A stretch of DNA of 64,000 nucleotides from Bradyrhizobium diversitatis (GTDB taxonomy: Bacteria; Pseudomonadota; Alphaproteobacteria; Rhizobiales; Xanthobacteraceae). The stretch covers positions 1 to 64,000 of the forward strand of contig NZ_JACEGD010000014.1 of NCBI RefSeq assembly GCF_016031635.1, given 5' to 3'. Under the pieces are notes generated by a model. That model was not told where the DNA came from. It ran no database searches and saw only the letters and a list, made by a program, of their open reading frames with translations. Shown here piece by piece: positions 36,091 to 43,794 of this stretch; positions within the stretch are counted from its first letter, which is position 1; every line of letters starts with the position of its first letter. A program made the translations under genes and the position numbers.

Positions 36091-36253
36091 ATGTTCGCCC
36101 GCTCCATGACCTGTCGGTATGTCACGCATGCGACATGACGATGTTCAAGCGATGGTGATCTGAAACGCCTCTCATCGGGCGCACGGCCGCTTGGTTGGCG
36201 GACTGAAATCGTTTAATTGATGGGGGTAACGCGACGATCGAGCGTAGCTCCAG

Positions 36254-37366
36254 ATGATACCAGCATGCCTCTCCGACGACTGGACCCTTTGCCCGGAACG
36301 AGAGGACATTTCCGCTGAGTTCACGCGGCTGCTCACTGCGGCCCAGGAGGGCGGCGCCACGATCGCGGAATGCCTCATGATCGCGCGCCAGCTGAAGCGG
36401 GGCGACGACCGGTCCTGGCATCGCGAGTGGAAGAAGCTGGCGCAAACCAATCGGCAGCGCGCCGAAGCCGCGTTCGCGGAGGGCCACAGGGCGAGCGCGC
36501 AGCGCAATTGGCTGCGCGCGATGAACTACTATGGTGCCGCGGCGATGCCGCTCGATCTGGCGGATGAGCGCCGCTGGGTCGCGGTGCTGGCGATGCAGGA
36601 TTGCGCCCGGCGCTACCTCGCCGCGCGCAGCCCGGCCGGCGAAGTCGTGACGATACCCTGGCTCGACGGGCATTCGCTGCAGGGCTACTTCGTTCCTGCG
36701 CCGTCAGCCGGCGGGCGGGCTCCGACCGTGATCTGCATCGGCGAGCCCGGTCACCGCAAGGAAGAGTTCCTGATCAAGCTCGTGCCGCACGCGCGCGAGC
36801 GTGGCTTCTCGATGCTGGCCATCGACCTCTTCGGCGACCAGCGCGACGATTTTCTCGACGCGCTGTTGCGGCGCCGGGATCTCGAGAGCGCGATCCCTGG
36901 CGTCATGGACTATCTGGAGACGCGCGGTGACGTCGACTTCGCGCGCGTCGGGATCATCGCCGATGGCTGGGGCTCGTCGTTCGTCTCGCGCGCGGTGTTG
37001 CAGGAGCCGCGGCTTGCCGCCGCCGTCTGCGACGGCGGCCTGTGGGACCTGCACGAGCGGGCCTTCTTTGCCAGCCGGTTCGCGATGAGCGACGTCAGCA
37101 TCGTCCCGGTGCCGCATGCGCCGCTCATGGCCTCCAGCGCCGAGTGCCCGGTGCTGATCACGCTCGGCGAGGACGGTTGGCTCAAGGCCGATCGGGCGCG
37201 TCAGATCGTCCGGAACTCCAGGCTCGGCGGTTCGGACGTCATGCTGAAGGTGTTCACTGCGGCCGAGACCGGCGCGGCACAGAGCCATGCGGACAATCCC
37301 AGCCTTGCCAACGAATACATCTTCGACTGGCTCGAATCGCGGCTCGGTGCCGCCGCGCGCATCTAG
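36254..37366 (+). CDS. Alpha/beta-hydrolase-like protein lacking the usual nucleophile
   Basis: A 370-residue protein. The helical N-terminal part (WHREWKKLAQTNRQRAE, NWLRAMNYYGAAA) resembles the cap of FrsA and 2,6-dihydroxypseudooxynicotine hydrolase relatives. The hydrolase fold follows from about residue 135. The nucleophile elbow expected as GxSxG reads ADGWG at residues 236-240, with Gly where Ser should be. The other triad residues are uncertain (SLGEDGW; QSHADN). It may be inactive or use Ser241/Ser242 beside the elbow. No operon partner is visible. Confidence 0.65.
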   Translation: MIPACLSDDWTLCPEREDISAEFTRLLTAAQEGGATIAECLMIARQLKRGDDRSWHREWKKLAQTNRQRAEAAFAEGHRASAQRNWLRAMNYYGAAAMPLDLADERRWVAVLAMQDCARRYLAARSPAGEVVTIPWLDGHSLQGYFVPAPSAGGRAPTVICIGEPGHRKEEFLIKLVPHARERGFSMLAIDLFGDQRDDFLDALLRRRDLESAIPGVMDYLETRGDVDFARVGIIADGWGSSFVSRAVLQEPRLAAAVCDGGLWDLHERAFFASRFAMSDVSIVPVPHAPLMASSAECPVLITLGEDGWLKADRARQIVRNSRLGGSDVMLKVFTAAETGAAQSHADNPSLANEYIFDWLESRLGAAARI

Positions 37367-37393
37367 CGGCGGTGGCCCGGATTGGGCCGGGTG

Positions 37394-37900
37394 TCAGAAG
37401 TCCAGGCTCAGACGGACGCAGGCCTTTTCGAGACGGCTCTTCAGCGTCGCGAGCTTGGTGGTGAATTCGGTGAGCTCGGCCTCGTCGAATTCCTGGAAGA
37501 CGAATTCCCTGATGGTCTTGTACTGCTCGTTGAGGCTCGCCAGGTGCTTCTGCGTCTTGTCGGTCAGGGACAGCCGGACCACCCTGGCGTCGGTCGGCGA
37601 GGGGCGGCGGCGCAACAGGCCCTTCTTTTCGAGCAGCTTGGACTGGGTGGTGACGAAGGACGGATCGACGTGGAGGAGCTTGGACACGACGTTGACCGGG
37701 ATGCCGTCGTCCTTGTCGAGGTCGGAGATGGCCATCAGGATCAGCCATTGCGGGCCGCTGATGCCGAGCGTCCTCGCCCAGAACTGACGCAGCTCCTCGA
37801 GATACAGGTTGATCGACGATATCTCCCAGGTGAAGCGCCTGATGATATCCAGGTTGCCGATGGTGCGCAGGCGCGCTCCCTCTTTCCTCGTCGCGGACAC
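37394..37900 (-). CDS. MarR-family regulator
   Basis: A 168-residue winged-helix protein. GIPVNVVSKLLHVDPSFVTTQSKLLEKKGLLRR (in parts, about 67-98) is the helix-turn-helix and SPTDARVVRLSLTDK the wing. No ligand cysteines are obvious. The start at 37900 is the first good Met. An inverted repeat TGAAC/GTTCA lies 13 bases upstream at 37913-37927 and may be its own operator. The porin gene starts about 400 bases away on the other strand. Confidence 0.85.
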   Translation of the reverse strand: MSATRKEGARLRTIGNLDIIRRFTWEISSINLYLEELRQFWARTLGISGPQWLILMAISDLDKDDGIPVNVVSKLLHVDPSFVTTQSKLLEKKGLLRRRPSPTDARVVRLSLTDKTQKHLASLNEQYKTIREFVFQEFDEAELTEFTTKLATLKSRLEKACVRLSLDF

Positions 37901-37912
37901 AGCGTCACTCCG

Positions 37913-37927
37913 TGAACCGGTTGTTCA
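37913..37927. promoter_or_regulatory. Candidate autoregulatory site of the MarR gene
   Basis: TGAAC (37913-37917) and GTTCA (37923-37927) are inverted copies spaced by five bases, just upstream of the MarR start. Short arms mean it could be chance. Confidence 0.25.
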
Positions 37928-38304
37928 GATCAGTGTTCGTGGAATGTCATAGTCCACGCAAGCCTGCTCTGACGCAAGTGCAGAGCAGGGTAATTTTGTC
38001 ACCAAAACCACAAAGATGACCGGCTCAGCAGATTTGCCCGGCCCGGGTGTTGCGGCCGGGGCACAGGTTTAGCGAAACCAGTAACCTGATCTAATAAACT
38101 ATTTTAATTAGCGGAACAGCGCAGGCATATTGACCGCGACGGTGGGGGGTACTCGATCGTCCCGTTGCAGGTGGTTCGCTCACGTCCCTCGCCTCGAAAG
38201 CGGGTGTCCGAAAGCGCAAAGCGGCCGAGCGGATTTGAGAGAGACGGAGATCTGGGGGGCCTCACGGTCCGGTCTCCGCAAAATGAGCAACTTGGAGGTT
38301 TTAA
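37928..38304. other. Upstream region and leader of the porin gene
   Basis: No gene is visible in about 380 bases. An AT-rich patch at about 38085-38112 (CTAAT/ATTAG arms) is a likely promoter area. The porin ribosome-binding site is TTGGAGG, ending about seven bases before the ATG at 38305. Confidence 0.4.
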
Positions 38305-39828
38305 ATGAAAGTGGTGAAGAGCCTTTTGCTCGGCACTGCGGCGGGTCTGATCGCCGTCGGTGGAGCCCAGGCGGCCGATCTTCCGGTCAAGGCCAAGGCG
38401 GTCGAGTACGTCAAGATCTGCTCGCTGTACGGCGCGGGCTTCTACTACATCCCGGGCAGCGACACCTGCATCAAGCTGGGCGGCTATCTGCGTGCCGAAG
38501 TGGCGCTGAACGCCGGCGGCAATTACAGCGCCCAGTACAACGGCGTGTTCGCGGCCAACAACCGCCTGACCAACTACTACTCGATGCGCGCTCGTGAAGA
38601 TCTCAACATCGACACGCGCACCGCGACCGAGTACGGCGTGGTCCGCACCTATTTCGATGCGGTCTTCACCTGGACGACCGGCAGCTATGTCGGCACCGGC
38701 TCTGGCACGGGCGCGACCGCCTATAGTGCCACGACGGCCGGCACATCCAACCTCAACCCGACTGATGGCGGCATCTCGGGCGGTTCGCTCGGCGTCTACT
38801 ACGCCTTCATCCAGTTCGCCGGCTTCACCCTGGGCAAGTCGGTGTCGCAGTTCGACGCGCCCTGGATCAACTATCCCGGCAACAACTTCGACCAGCTCGT
38901 CGGCGGCAGCGGCACCACCAACGGCGTACCGCAGATCACCTACACGGCCGATTTCGGCCAGGGCGTGACGGCGACGTTCTCGGTGCAGGATCAGACGCAG
39001 ATCTTCCAGACCAACATCTGGAATACCGCGGGCATGACGACCTCGGGCGTTCTCGGCGGCGCCTACGGCTCGAGCGATTTCGGCGGCACCCGCTCTCCCG
39101 ACATCGTCGGCGCGGTCCGGGTCGACCAGGCCTGGGGCCTGTTCCAGGCGTCGGTCGCTGCGCACGACAACCATACCGGCTATTACGGTGCGACCGAAGT
39201 CACCGGTCATCCCGAAGACAAGTGGGGCTGGGCGGTTCAGCTCGCTCTCTCGATCAAGAACATTCCGACCGGCGCCGGCGACGTGATCAACGTCTCGGGC
39301 GTCTACACCGAAGGCGCGAGCCGCTACAACTTCCAGGAGCTGGCCGCGACCAGCTACTCGATGTTCGGCAGCTCGAACGCCGCCTACCAGAGCATCGGCT
39401 TCGCCGGCGTCTCTGACGCGGTGTTCGGCCCCGGCGGCAACCTCGAGCTGACCAAGACCTACGGCTTCCGTGGTGCCTACACCCACAACTGGAGCCCGTA
39501 CTGGAATACGGCGCTCTACGGCGCGTGGGCTGCGGTCAACTACAACAGCACGGCGAAGGGCCTGATCTGCGGCAGCGCCGCGTTCGCGACCCTGACCGGC
39601 ACCTGCAATCCGGACTTCAACATCGGCCAGGTGGGCGTCATCACCCGCTGGACGCCGGTGAAGAACCTGACCTTCTCGGCCGACTTCGTCTACAGCCATC
39701 TCGACCAGAAGTATTCGGGCGTGATCACGACCCCAGCGCTGACGAGCGTCGCCAAGCCGGCGGCGGCCTACGAGCTGAAGGACCAGGACACCTACAGCCT
39801 CCTGCTGCGCGCCCAGCGCAACTGGTAA
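38305..39828 (+). CDS. Outer membrane porin (porin_2 / Omp2b family)
   Basis: A 507-residue outer-membrane beta-barrel protein. The signal peptide MKVVKSLLLGTAAGLIAVGGAQA is cleaved before ADLPVKA, the typical mature start of Rhizobiales porins. VEYVKICSLYGAGFYYIPGS and CIKLGGYLRAEV match the porin_2 N-terminal strand with its two conserved cysteines. The C terminus LLLRAQRNW ends in an aromatic residue as needed for BAM recognition. It is slightly longer than typical family members because of Gly/Ala/Thr-rich loops. A strong terminator follows, so it is monocistronic. Confidence 0.93.
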   Translation: MKVVKSLLLGTAAGLIAVGGAQAADLPVKAKAVEYVKICSLYGAGFYYIPGSDTCIKLGGYLRAEVALNAGGNYSAQYNGVFAANNRLTNYYSMRAREDLNIDTRTATEYGVVRTYFDAVFTWTTGSYVGTGSGTGATAYSATTAGTSNLNPTDGGISGGSLGVYYAFIQFAGFTLGKSVSQFDAPWINYPGNNFDQLVGGSGTTNGVPQITYTADFGQGVTATFSVQDQTQIFQTNIWNTAGMTTSGVLGGAYGSSDFGGTRSPDIVGAVRVDQAWGLFQASVAAHDNHTGYYGATEVTGHPEDKWGWAVQLALSIKNIPTGAGDVINVSGVYTEGASRYNFQELAATSYSMFGSSNAAYQSIGFAGVSDAVFGPGGNLELTKTYGFRGAYTHNWSPYWNTALYGAWAAVNYNSTAKGLICGSAAFATLTGTCNPDFNIGQVGVITRWTPVKNLTFSADFVYSHLDQKYSGVITTPALTSVAKPAAAYELKDQDTYSLLLRAQRNW

Positions 39829-39852
39829 GCTCGAAGCTTTCGAACTTGATGA

Positions 39853-39884
39853 AGCCCCGGCGGGAAAACCGCCGGGGCTTTTTC
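39853..39884 (+). terminator. Terminator after the porin gene
   Basis: The stem AGCCCCGGCGG (39853-39863) pairs with CCGCCGGGGCT (39869-39879) around GAAAA, followed by TTTTTC. It lies 24 bases after the stop. Confidence 0.9.
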
Positions 39885-39964
39885 GCAAGGACGGGCATTC
39901 GGAAAATCGGCTGGCCTTTGCAGAGGACGAAGACGAGCCATGCGATCCGATCGCCTCAAACTTA

Positions 39965-39993
39965 TTTACTTACCTGAGTTACTAAGCTATATA
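39965..39993 (+). promoter_or_regulatory. Candidate promoter of a small RNA
   Basis: TTTACT (39965-39970) and TATATA (39988-39993) are spaced by 17 bases, giving a start near 40000. The stretch is much more AT-rich than its surroundings. Confidence 0.45.
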
Positions 39994-39999
39994 CCGACC

Positions 40000-40079
40000 A
40001 GCCAAATACGAAAGTTGCGGCTCTTAGCTTCACGCTAAGCCTCCAGAAACCTCCGGTGATGCCCCGCCGGAGGTTTTTT
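40000..40079 (+). ncRNA. Candidate small RNA with CCUCC motif
   Basis: A promoter-like pair at 39965-39993 is followed by a first hairpin (CTTAGC 40023-40028 with GCTAAG 40034-40039), a short unpaired stretch containing CCTCCAGAAA, and a complete intrinsic terminator (40048-40079). No reading frame fits. The exposed CCUCC is complementary to Shine-Dalgarno sequences, as in several alphaproteobacterial trans-acting RNAs. I do not recognise it as a named family. The ends are estimates. Confidence 0.5.
40048..40079 (+). terminator. Intrinsic terminator of the small RNA candidate
   Basis: AACCTCCGG (40048-40056) pairs with CCGGAGGTT (40067-40075), followed by TTTTTTG. It is 170 bases after the porin's own terminator, and no protein gene on the + strand lies between them. 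Confidence 0.85.
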
Positions 40080-40102
40080 GTTGTCTGGAGCACGGCGCTG
40101 CA

Positions 40103-40594
40103 TCAGCCGCGCATCACGCGAGCGCGCGTGTTCGGCCGGTAGGCGAGGCGGCTGTGACCGGCGCAATAGGGCTGGCCGTCGGGAGCCGTGTTGCCGCAGA
40201 AGCAGAAATCGTCTTCGCCCGGCGTCGAGATCGGCCATCGGCAGCGGTTCTCGGACAGCTCCAGCAGCGAGCAGCGATTGGCCTCGTCGATGGGGCCCGC
40301 GGCTGCGGGGCCATCGCTCTCGCCATAAATCGTGGCGAGCATCTCATATTGCAGCCGCGGCACGGCCCTCCGCGTGCGCGCCGGCGCAAAGCCCCTGTCC
40401 TGGTCCTTGCGGTCGTCGGCCGCCCGGCCGCGCGTCAGATTCAGCCGGGACAGCTTGCCGATCACGGCGTTGCGGCTGACGCCGATGTCGGCGGCGATCT
40501 CGCGGCAGGAGAGGCCGGCCTCGAAGTGCCGCTTCAGCAGTTCAATGCGATCGTCGGTCCAGGTGGGCGAAGTGGTCGGTGAGAGAACAGGCAT
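40103..40594 (-). CDS. GcrA-family cell cycle regulator
   Basis: About 163 residues. The N-terminal helix-turn-helix begins TWTDDRIELLKRHFEAGLSCREIA and continues DIGVSRNAVIGKLSRLNL, matching GcrA, which recognises CcrM-methylated promoters with sigma-70. The C-terminal part CRWPISTPGEDDFCFCGNTAPDGQPYC resembles the GcrA sigma-binding domain with its cysteines. GcrA proteins are usually a little longer and start at M-S/T-W-T; this one has about ten extra N-terminal residues from 40594. It may be the main GcrA or a paralogue. Confidence 0.82.
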   Translation of the reverse strand: MPVLSPTTSPTWTDDRIELLKRHFEAGLSCREIAADIGVSRNAVIGKLSRLNLTRGRAADDRKDQDRGFAPARTRRAVPRLQYEMLATIYGESDGPAAAGPIDEANRCSLLELSENRCRWPISTPGEDDFCFCGNTAPDGQPYCAGHSRLAYRPNTRARVMRG

Positions 40595-40668
40595 GTGTAA
40601 CGATCCCAGGTTGCAGATGTCGGCCATCCGCCCTCTCGAGATCCGTCCGCCTCACGCACCGAGCGCAC

Positions 40669-40866
40669 TCACGTCCTGCCATTGTCGCGGATCGACAAGA
40701 GCCCGTCCTTGATGGCGAGACGGATGCCTTCCTCGATCAATGTCCGTGCGACGCCGGGAACGCTGGTGCCGTGGGTGCCCTGTCTCACCAGCTTCTCCAG
40801 ATAGGCGATGGTCGAGAGCGCCAAGGTAACGGGAATGCGGTCAGTCTCGGCTTTTTCGGTGGCCAT
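40669..40866 (-). CDS. Small ribbon-helix-helix-like protein
   Basis: A 65-residue protein with the pattern DRIPVTLALSTIAYLEKLVRQG, reminiscent of an RHH strand-helix, followed by VARTLIEEGIRLAIKDG, a second helix. It lies upstream of the gcrA-like gene on the same strand, 74 bases from it. No toxin partner is adjacent. The function is unknown. Confidence 0.55.
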   Translation of the reverse strand: MATEKAETDRIPVTLALSTIAYLEKLVRQGTHGTSVPGVARTLIEEGIRLAIKDGLLSIRDNGRT

Positions 40867-41067
40867 GGCCCGAACGCTAGCCTCTTACTCGGGTACATAA
40901 AAGTAACGATTAAGACTCTATTTAGGTTCGGGGGTGGAAGTCAAATCAGCGCCGGGGCAGCGGCTCACCTTGTTGGAATCGCTTGGGAATCGAACACGCC
41001 GCGGCGCGCCGCGGGGAAGACCGGGCGGCGGCTTGATGTCGGCAGGTCGGGGAAGGGCCCGGCGGGC

Positions 41068-42009
41068 TCAGCCGTGCACGATCGCCTTTTCGATCATGCA
41101 ATGGATGCCCTTGGCGCCGTTGACGGTCTGGGTCACCCTGAGATCGGCGGCCAGGCTGCACAGCGTGTAGGCGTCCTCGCGCGACAGATTTCGCGTCTCG
41201 CCGAGCAGCGCGATCATGTCGCGCAGCGCGCGCACCACGCACTGGTCGAGGTCGGGGTCCATGGCCATGGTCATGTAGTGCGTCGCCGTCTCGGCGCGGG
41301 GGTAGTCGAGCCTGAGGTCCTTGCGCAGCGTCAGGCGGAAGCGGCCCTGGAGCGCGGTCTCGATCGCGGTGACGCAGACCTCGCCGTCGCCCTGCACGCC
41401 ATGGCCGTCACCGCAGGAGAACATCGCGCCCGGAACGAACACCGGCAGATACAGCGTCGCGCCGGCGCCGAGCTCCTTGTTGTCGAGATTGCCGCCCATC
41501 GCGCGCGGGATCAGCGAGGAGATGCGGCCCCAGGCCGGTGGCGGCGAAACGCCCATCACGCCGAAGAACGGCTTGAGAGGCAGGTCGAGGCCCCACGGCA
41601 TGCGGCCGGTCATCCGCGACCGGTCGAGCGGGATGTTGAGGATGCGCGTCTCGTGGAAATCGTCGGGCAGGGTCCCGGACAGCGGTTTGATCATGTTCCA
41701 GCCCCAATCCTGCCGGAGCTGGACGTCGAGGATCTCGACCGCGAGCACGTCGCCGGGCTCGGCCCCCTTGACCGCGATCGGACCGGTGAGGATGTGGCCG
41801 GGCAGCATGCGCTCGTTCTTCGCATGAACCTCGTGCATCTCGGGCGGAATGTGAAATTTGTCCCGGTCGGGCAGCATGTCGGGGCCGCCGCTGATGGTGT
41901 CGACCGTCACCTCGTCGCCGCTGGCAATGGTGAGGACGGGCTGAAGCGCGGCTTCGAAGAAGCCCCAATGGCAGGTTTCGGGGCTGGAATGCATGTGATG
42001 ATGGGTCAT
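41068..42009 (-). CDS. Acetamidase/formamidase family protein
   Basis: A 313-residue cytoplasmic amidohydrolase of the FmdA_AmdA family, which releases ammonia from formamide or acetamide. KGAEPGDVLAVEILDV, FFGVMGVSPP, GGNLDNKELGAGATLYLPV and CGDGHGVQGDGEVCVTAIE are the family signatures in order. The N terminus starts MTHHHMHSSPETCHWGFFEAAL, typical of Bradyrhizobium members. It is divergent from the YdcF-like gene, 75 bases away. No amide transporter genes are adjacent. Confidence 0.92.
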   Translation of the reverse strand: MTHHHMHSSPETCHWGFFEAALQPVLTIASGDEVTVDTISGGPDMLPDRDKFHIPPEMHEVHAKNERMLPGHILTGPIAVKGAEPGDVLAVEILDVQLRQDWGWNMIKPLSGTLPDDFHETRILNIPLDRSRMTGRMPWGLDLPLKPFFGVMGVSPPPAWGRISSLIPRAMGGNLDNKELGAGATLYLPVFVPGAMFSCGDGHGVQGDGEVCVTAIETALQGRFRLTLRKDLRLDYPRAETATHYMTMAMDPDLDQCVVRALRDMIALLGETRNLSREDAYTLCSLAADLRVTQTVNGAKGIHCMIEKAIVHG

Positions 42010-42084
42010 TTGTCGCGTCCGCTCGGTTTCATCGGCCGTGGGCTTGACCCAACGATCGATCCTCTTTCAAGAAGATTTCTGAAG

Positions 42085-42945
42085 ATGGCGGGGCCGGTCA
42101 AGCCCTGCACAGACAGGCACGATGATTTCAGCGAGGCTCCCCTGTTTTTTGTGCTTTCCAAGACCCTCGGCGTTGCGCTGCTGCCGATCAATCTCCTGGT
42201 CGAGCTCGGGATCCTGTCCGTCGTGCTGATGGCGACGCGCTTTGCCGCGCTCGGCCGCAGGCTTGCTGTGATCACGCTGGTGGTGCTGGGGCTCGCTGCG
42301 TTCTCGCCGCTCGGCAATCTCCTGATCTATCCGCTGGAGTCGCGCTTTCCGGCGTGGGATGCCTCGCGCGGCGCGCCGGACGGCATCATCGTGCTCGGCG
42401 GCTCCGTCGACACCGATCTGTCGGCGGCGCACCGCACGCCGGTCGTCGCGCACGCGGCCGATCGTCTGTTCGCGCCGGCCGAGCTCGCGCGGCGCTATCC
42501 GAACGCGCGTATCGTCTTCACCGGAGGCTCAGCGAACCTGGTTTCGACCGACGCGAAGGAGGCCGACTACTCTGCGCCGATCCTGGAGAATCTCGGCATA
42601 CCGAAGCAGCGCCTGATCCTCGAACGCGACTCCCGCAACACCTGGGAGAATGCGATCTTCACCAAGAAATTGGTATCGCCAAAGCCGGGCGAGCGCTGGC
42701 TCCTGGTGACGTCGGCATTCCACATGCCGCGCTCGATGGGGATCTTCCGCAAGGCCGGATTTGACGTCGAGGCCTATCCCGTGGACTGGCGGATGGGGGG
42801 ACGAGACGATCTGTTTTCCTTCACCAATGTCGGAGCGGACGGGCTGGGCCGAACCGAAGTCGCCGTCCGCGAGTGGATCGGCCTCGTCGCCTACCGTCTG
42901 ATGGGCCGGACCGGCGAGTTGCTTCCGGGACCGGGCAAGGACTAG
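42085..42945 (+). CDS. YdcF-family membrane protein (DUF218)
   Basis: About 286 residues. Two N-terminal membrane helices (about 20-75) are followed by the DUF218 domain: PDGIIVLGGSV, ARIVFTGGSANL, TWENAIFTKKL and WLLVTSAFHMPRSMGIFRKAGF are the conserved motifs. The family includes SanA and ElyC, linked to envelope integrity and lipid-carrier metabolism. The frame extends far upstream to 40579, but that part overlaps genes on the other strand, so I chose the ATG at 42085. Confidence 0.88.
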   Translation: MAGPVKPCTDRHDDFSEAPLFFVLSKTLGVALLPINLLVELGILSVVLMATRFAALGRRLAVITLVVLGLAAFSPLGNLLIYPLESRFPAWDASRGAPDGIIVLGGSVDTDLSAAHRTPVVAHAADRLFAPAELARRYPNARIVFTGGSANLVSTDAKEADYSAPILENLGIPKQRLILERDSRNTWENAIFTKKLVSPKPGERWLLVTSAFHMPRSMGIFRKAGFDVEAYPVDWRMGGRDDLFSFTNVGADGLGRTEVAVREWIGLVAYRLMGRTGELLPGPGKD

Positions 42946-43002
42946 AACGAGGGTCGCAAAACAACAACACACGGCGCGCGATCGCCGGCCGGGAGGACCG
43001 CC

Positions 43003-43785
43003 ATGCAGGAGCAGAGCGCAGAGAGGATCGATCTTGCCGGCCTCGTCGCCGACCTCAACAGCCTGCTGCGGCTGAAGACGACGGTGATCGGCATGAGGCT
43101 GTTCGCAACGGCCGCGGAGATGGAGGCGATCCCGAAGATCCGGCGTCCGAACGCAATTCACACCACCGATCAGATCGTCAGCATGGCCGCGCGCCTCGGA
43201 TGGACCGTCGGCATTACCGCCGACGACCTCGTCGGCGCGCAATGCCGTGCGGTGATCGGCCTTGCGCCGCAGGACGAGAAATGGCTCGCCGGCGAAAACT
43301 ATGTCGGGGTCTGGCACTGCACCGCAGAGGATGCGCGCAGGCGCCAGGAGGCGCTGGACGTGGTTCCGTTCGGGCAATATCAGGCGCTCGCCGTCAGTCC
43401 GCTGGCGAGCGGCCGGCTCGATCCGCCCGACATCTGCCTGGTCTATGCGACGCCGGGGCAGATGATCATCCTGATCAACGGGCTGCAATATACCGGCTAC
43501 AAGAAGTTCGAATGGGGCGTGGTCGGCGAGACCGCGTGCGCGGATTCCTGGGGGCGGGCGCTCAAGACCGGGGAGCCCAGCCTGTCCTTGCCATGCTATG
43601 CCGAACGGCGCTATGGCGGCGTGCCGGACGAGGAGATGCTGATGGCCTTGAAGCCGTCGCATCTCGCCAAGGCAGTCGAAGGCATGAAGGCGCTGGCCAG
43701 GAACGGCCTGCGCTATCCGATCCCGCCCTATGGCATTCAAAGCGACGTCCGTGCCGGCATGGGCGTGAGTTATGCGAAGAAGTAA
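43003..43785 (+). CDS. DUF169 family protein
   Basis: A 260-residue soluble protein of the DUF169 family, of unknown function. VIGMRLFATAAEMEAIP, QCRAVIGLAP, YQALAVSPL and GETACADSWGRAL are the conserved blocks; the cysteines in QCRA, VWHCT, ETACAD and LPCYAERRYG could bind a metal or cluster. It is nine bases upstream of the saccharopine-dehydrogenase-like gene on the same strand, so the two are probably cotranscribed. Confidence 0.85.
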   Translation: MQEQSAERIDLAGLVADLNSLLRLKTTVIGMRLFATAAEMEAIPKIRRPNAIHTTDQIVSMAARLGWTVGITADDLVGAQCRAVIGLAPQDEKWLAGENYVGVWHCTAEDARRRQEALDVVPFGQYQALAVSPLASGRLDPPDICLVYATPGQMIILINGLQYTGYKKFEWGVVGETACADSWGRALKTGEPSLSLPCYAERRYGGVPDEEMLMALKPSHLAKAVEGMKALARNGLRYPIPPYGIQSDVRAGMGVSYAKK

Positions 43786-43794
43786 AGGCCGACC

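Noticed and set aside
40999..41014. Perfect GC-only palindrome CCGCGGCGCGCCGCGG
   Set aside because: Such palindromes are expected by chance in this base composition, and nothing around it suggests a site.
40579..42084. Upstream 500-codon extension of the YdcF-like frame
   Set aside because: It runs antisense through the small RHH-like and acetamidase genes, so the true start is taken at 42085.
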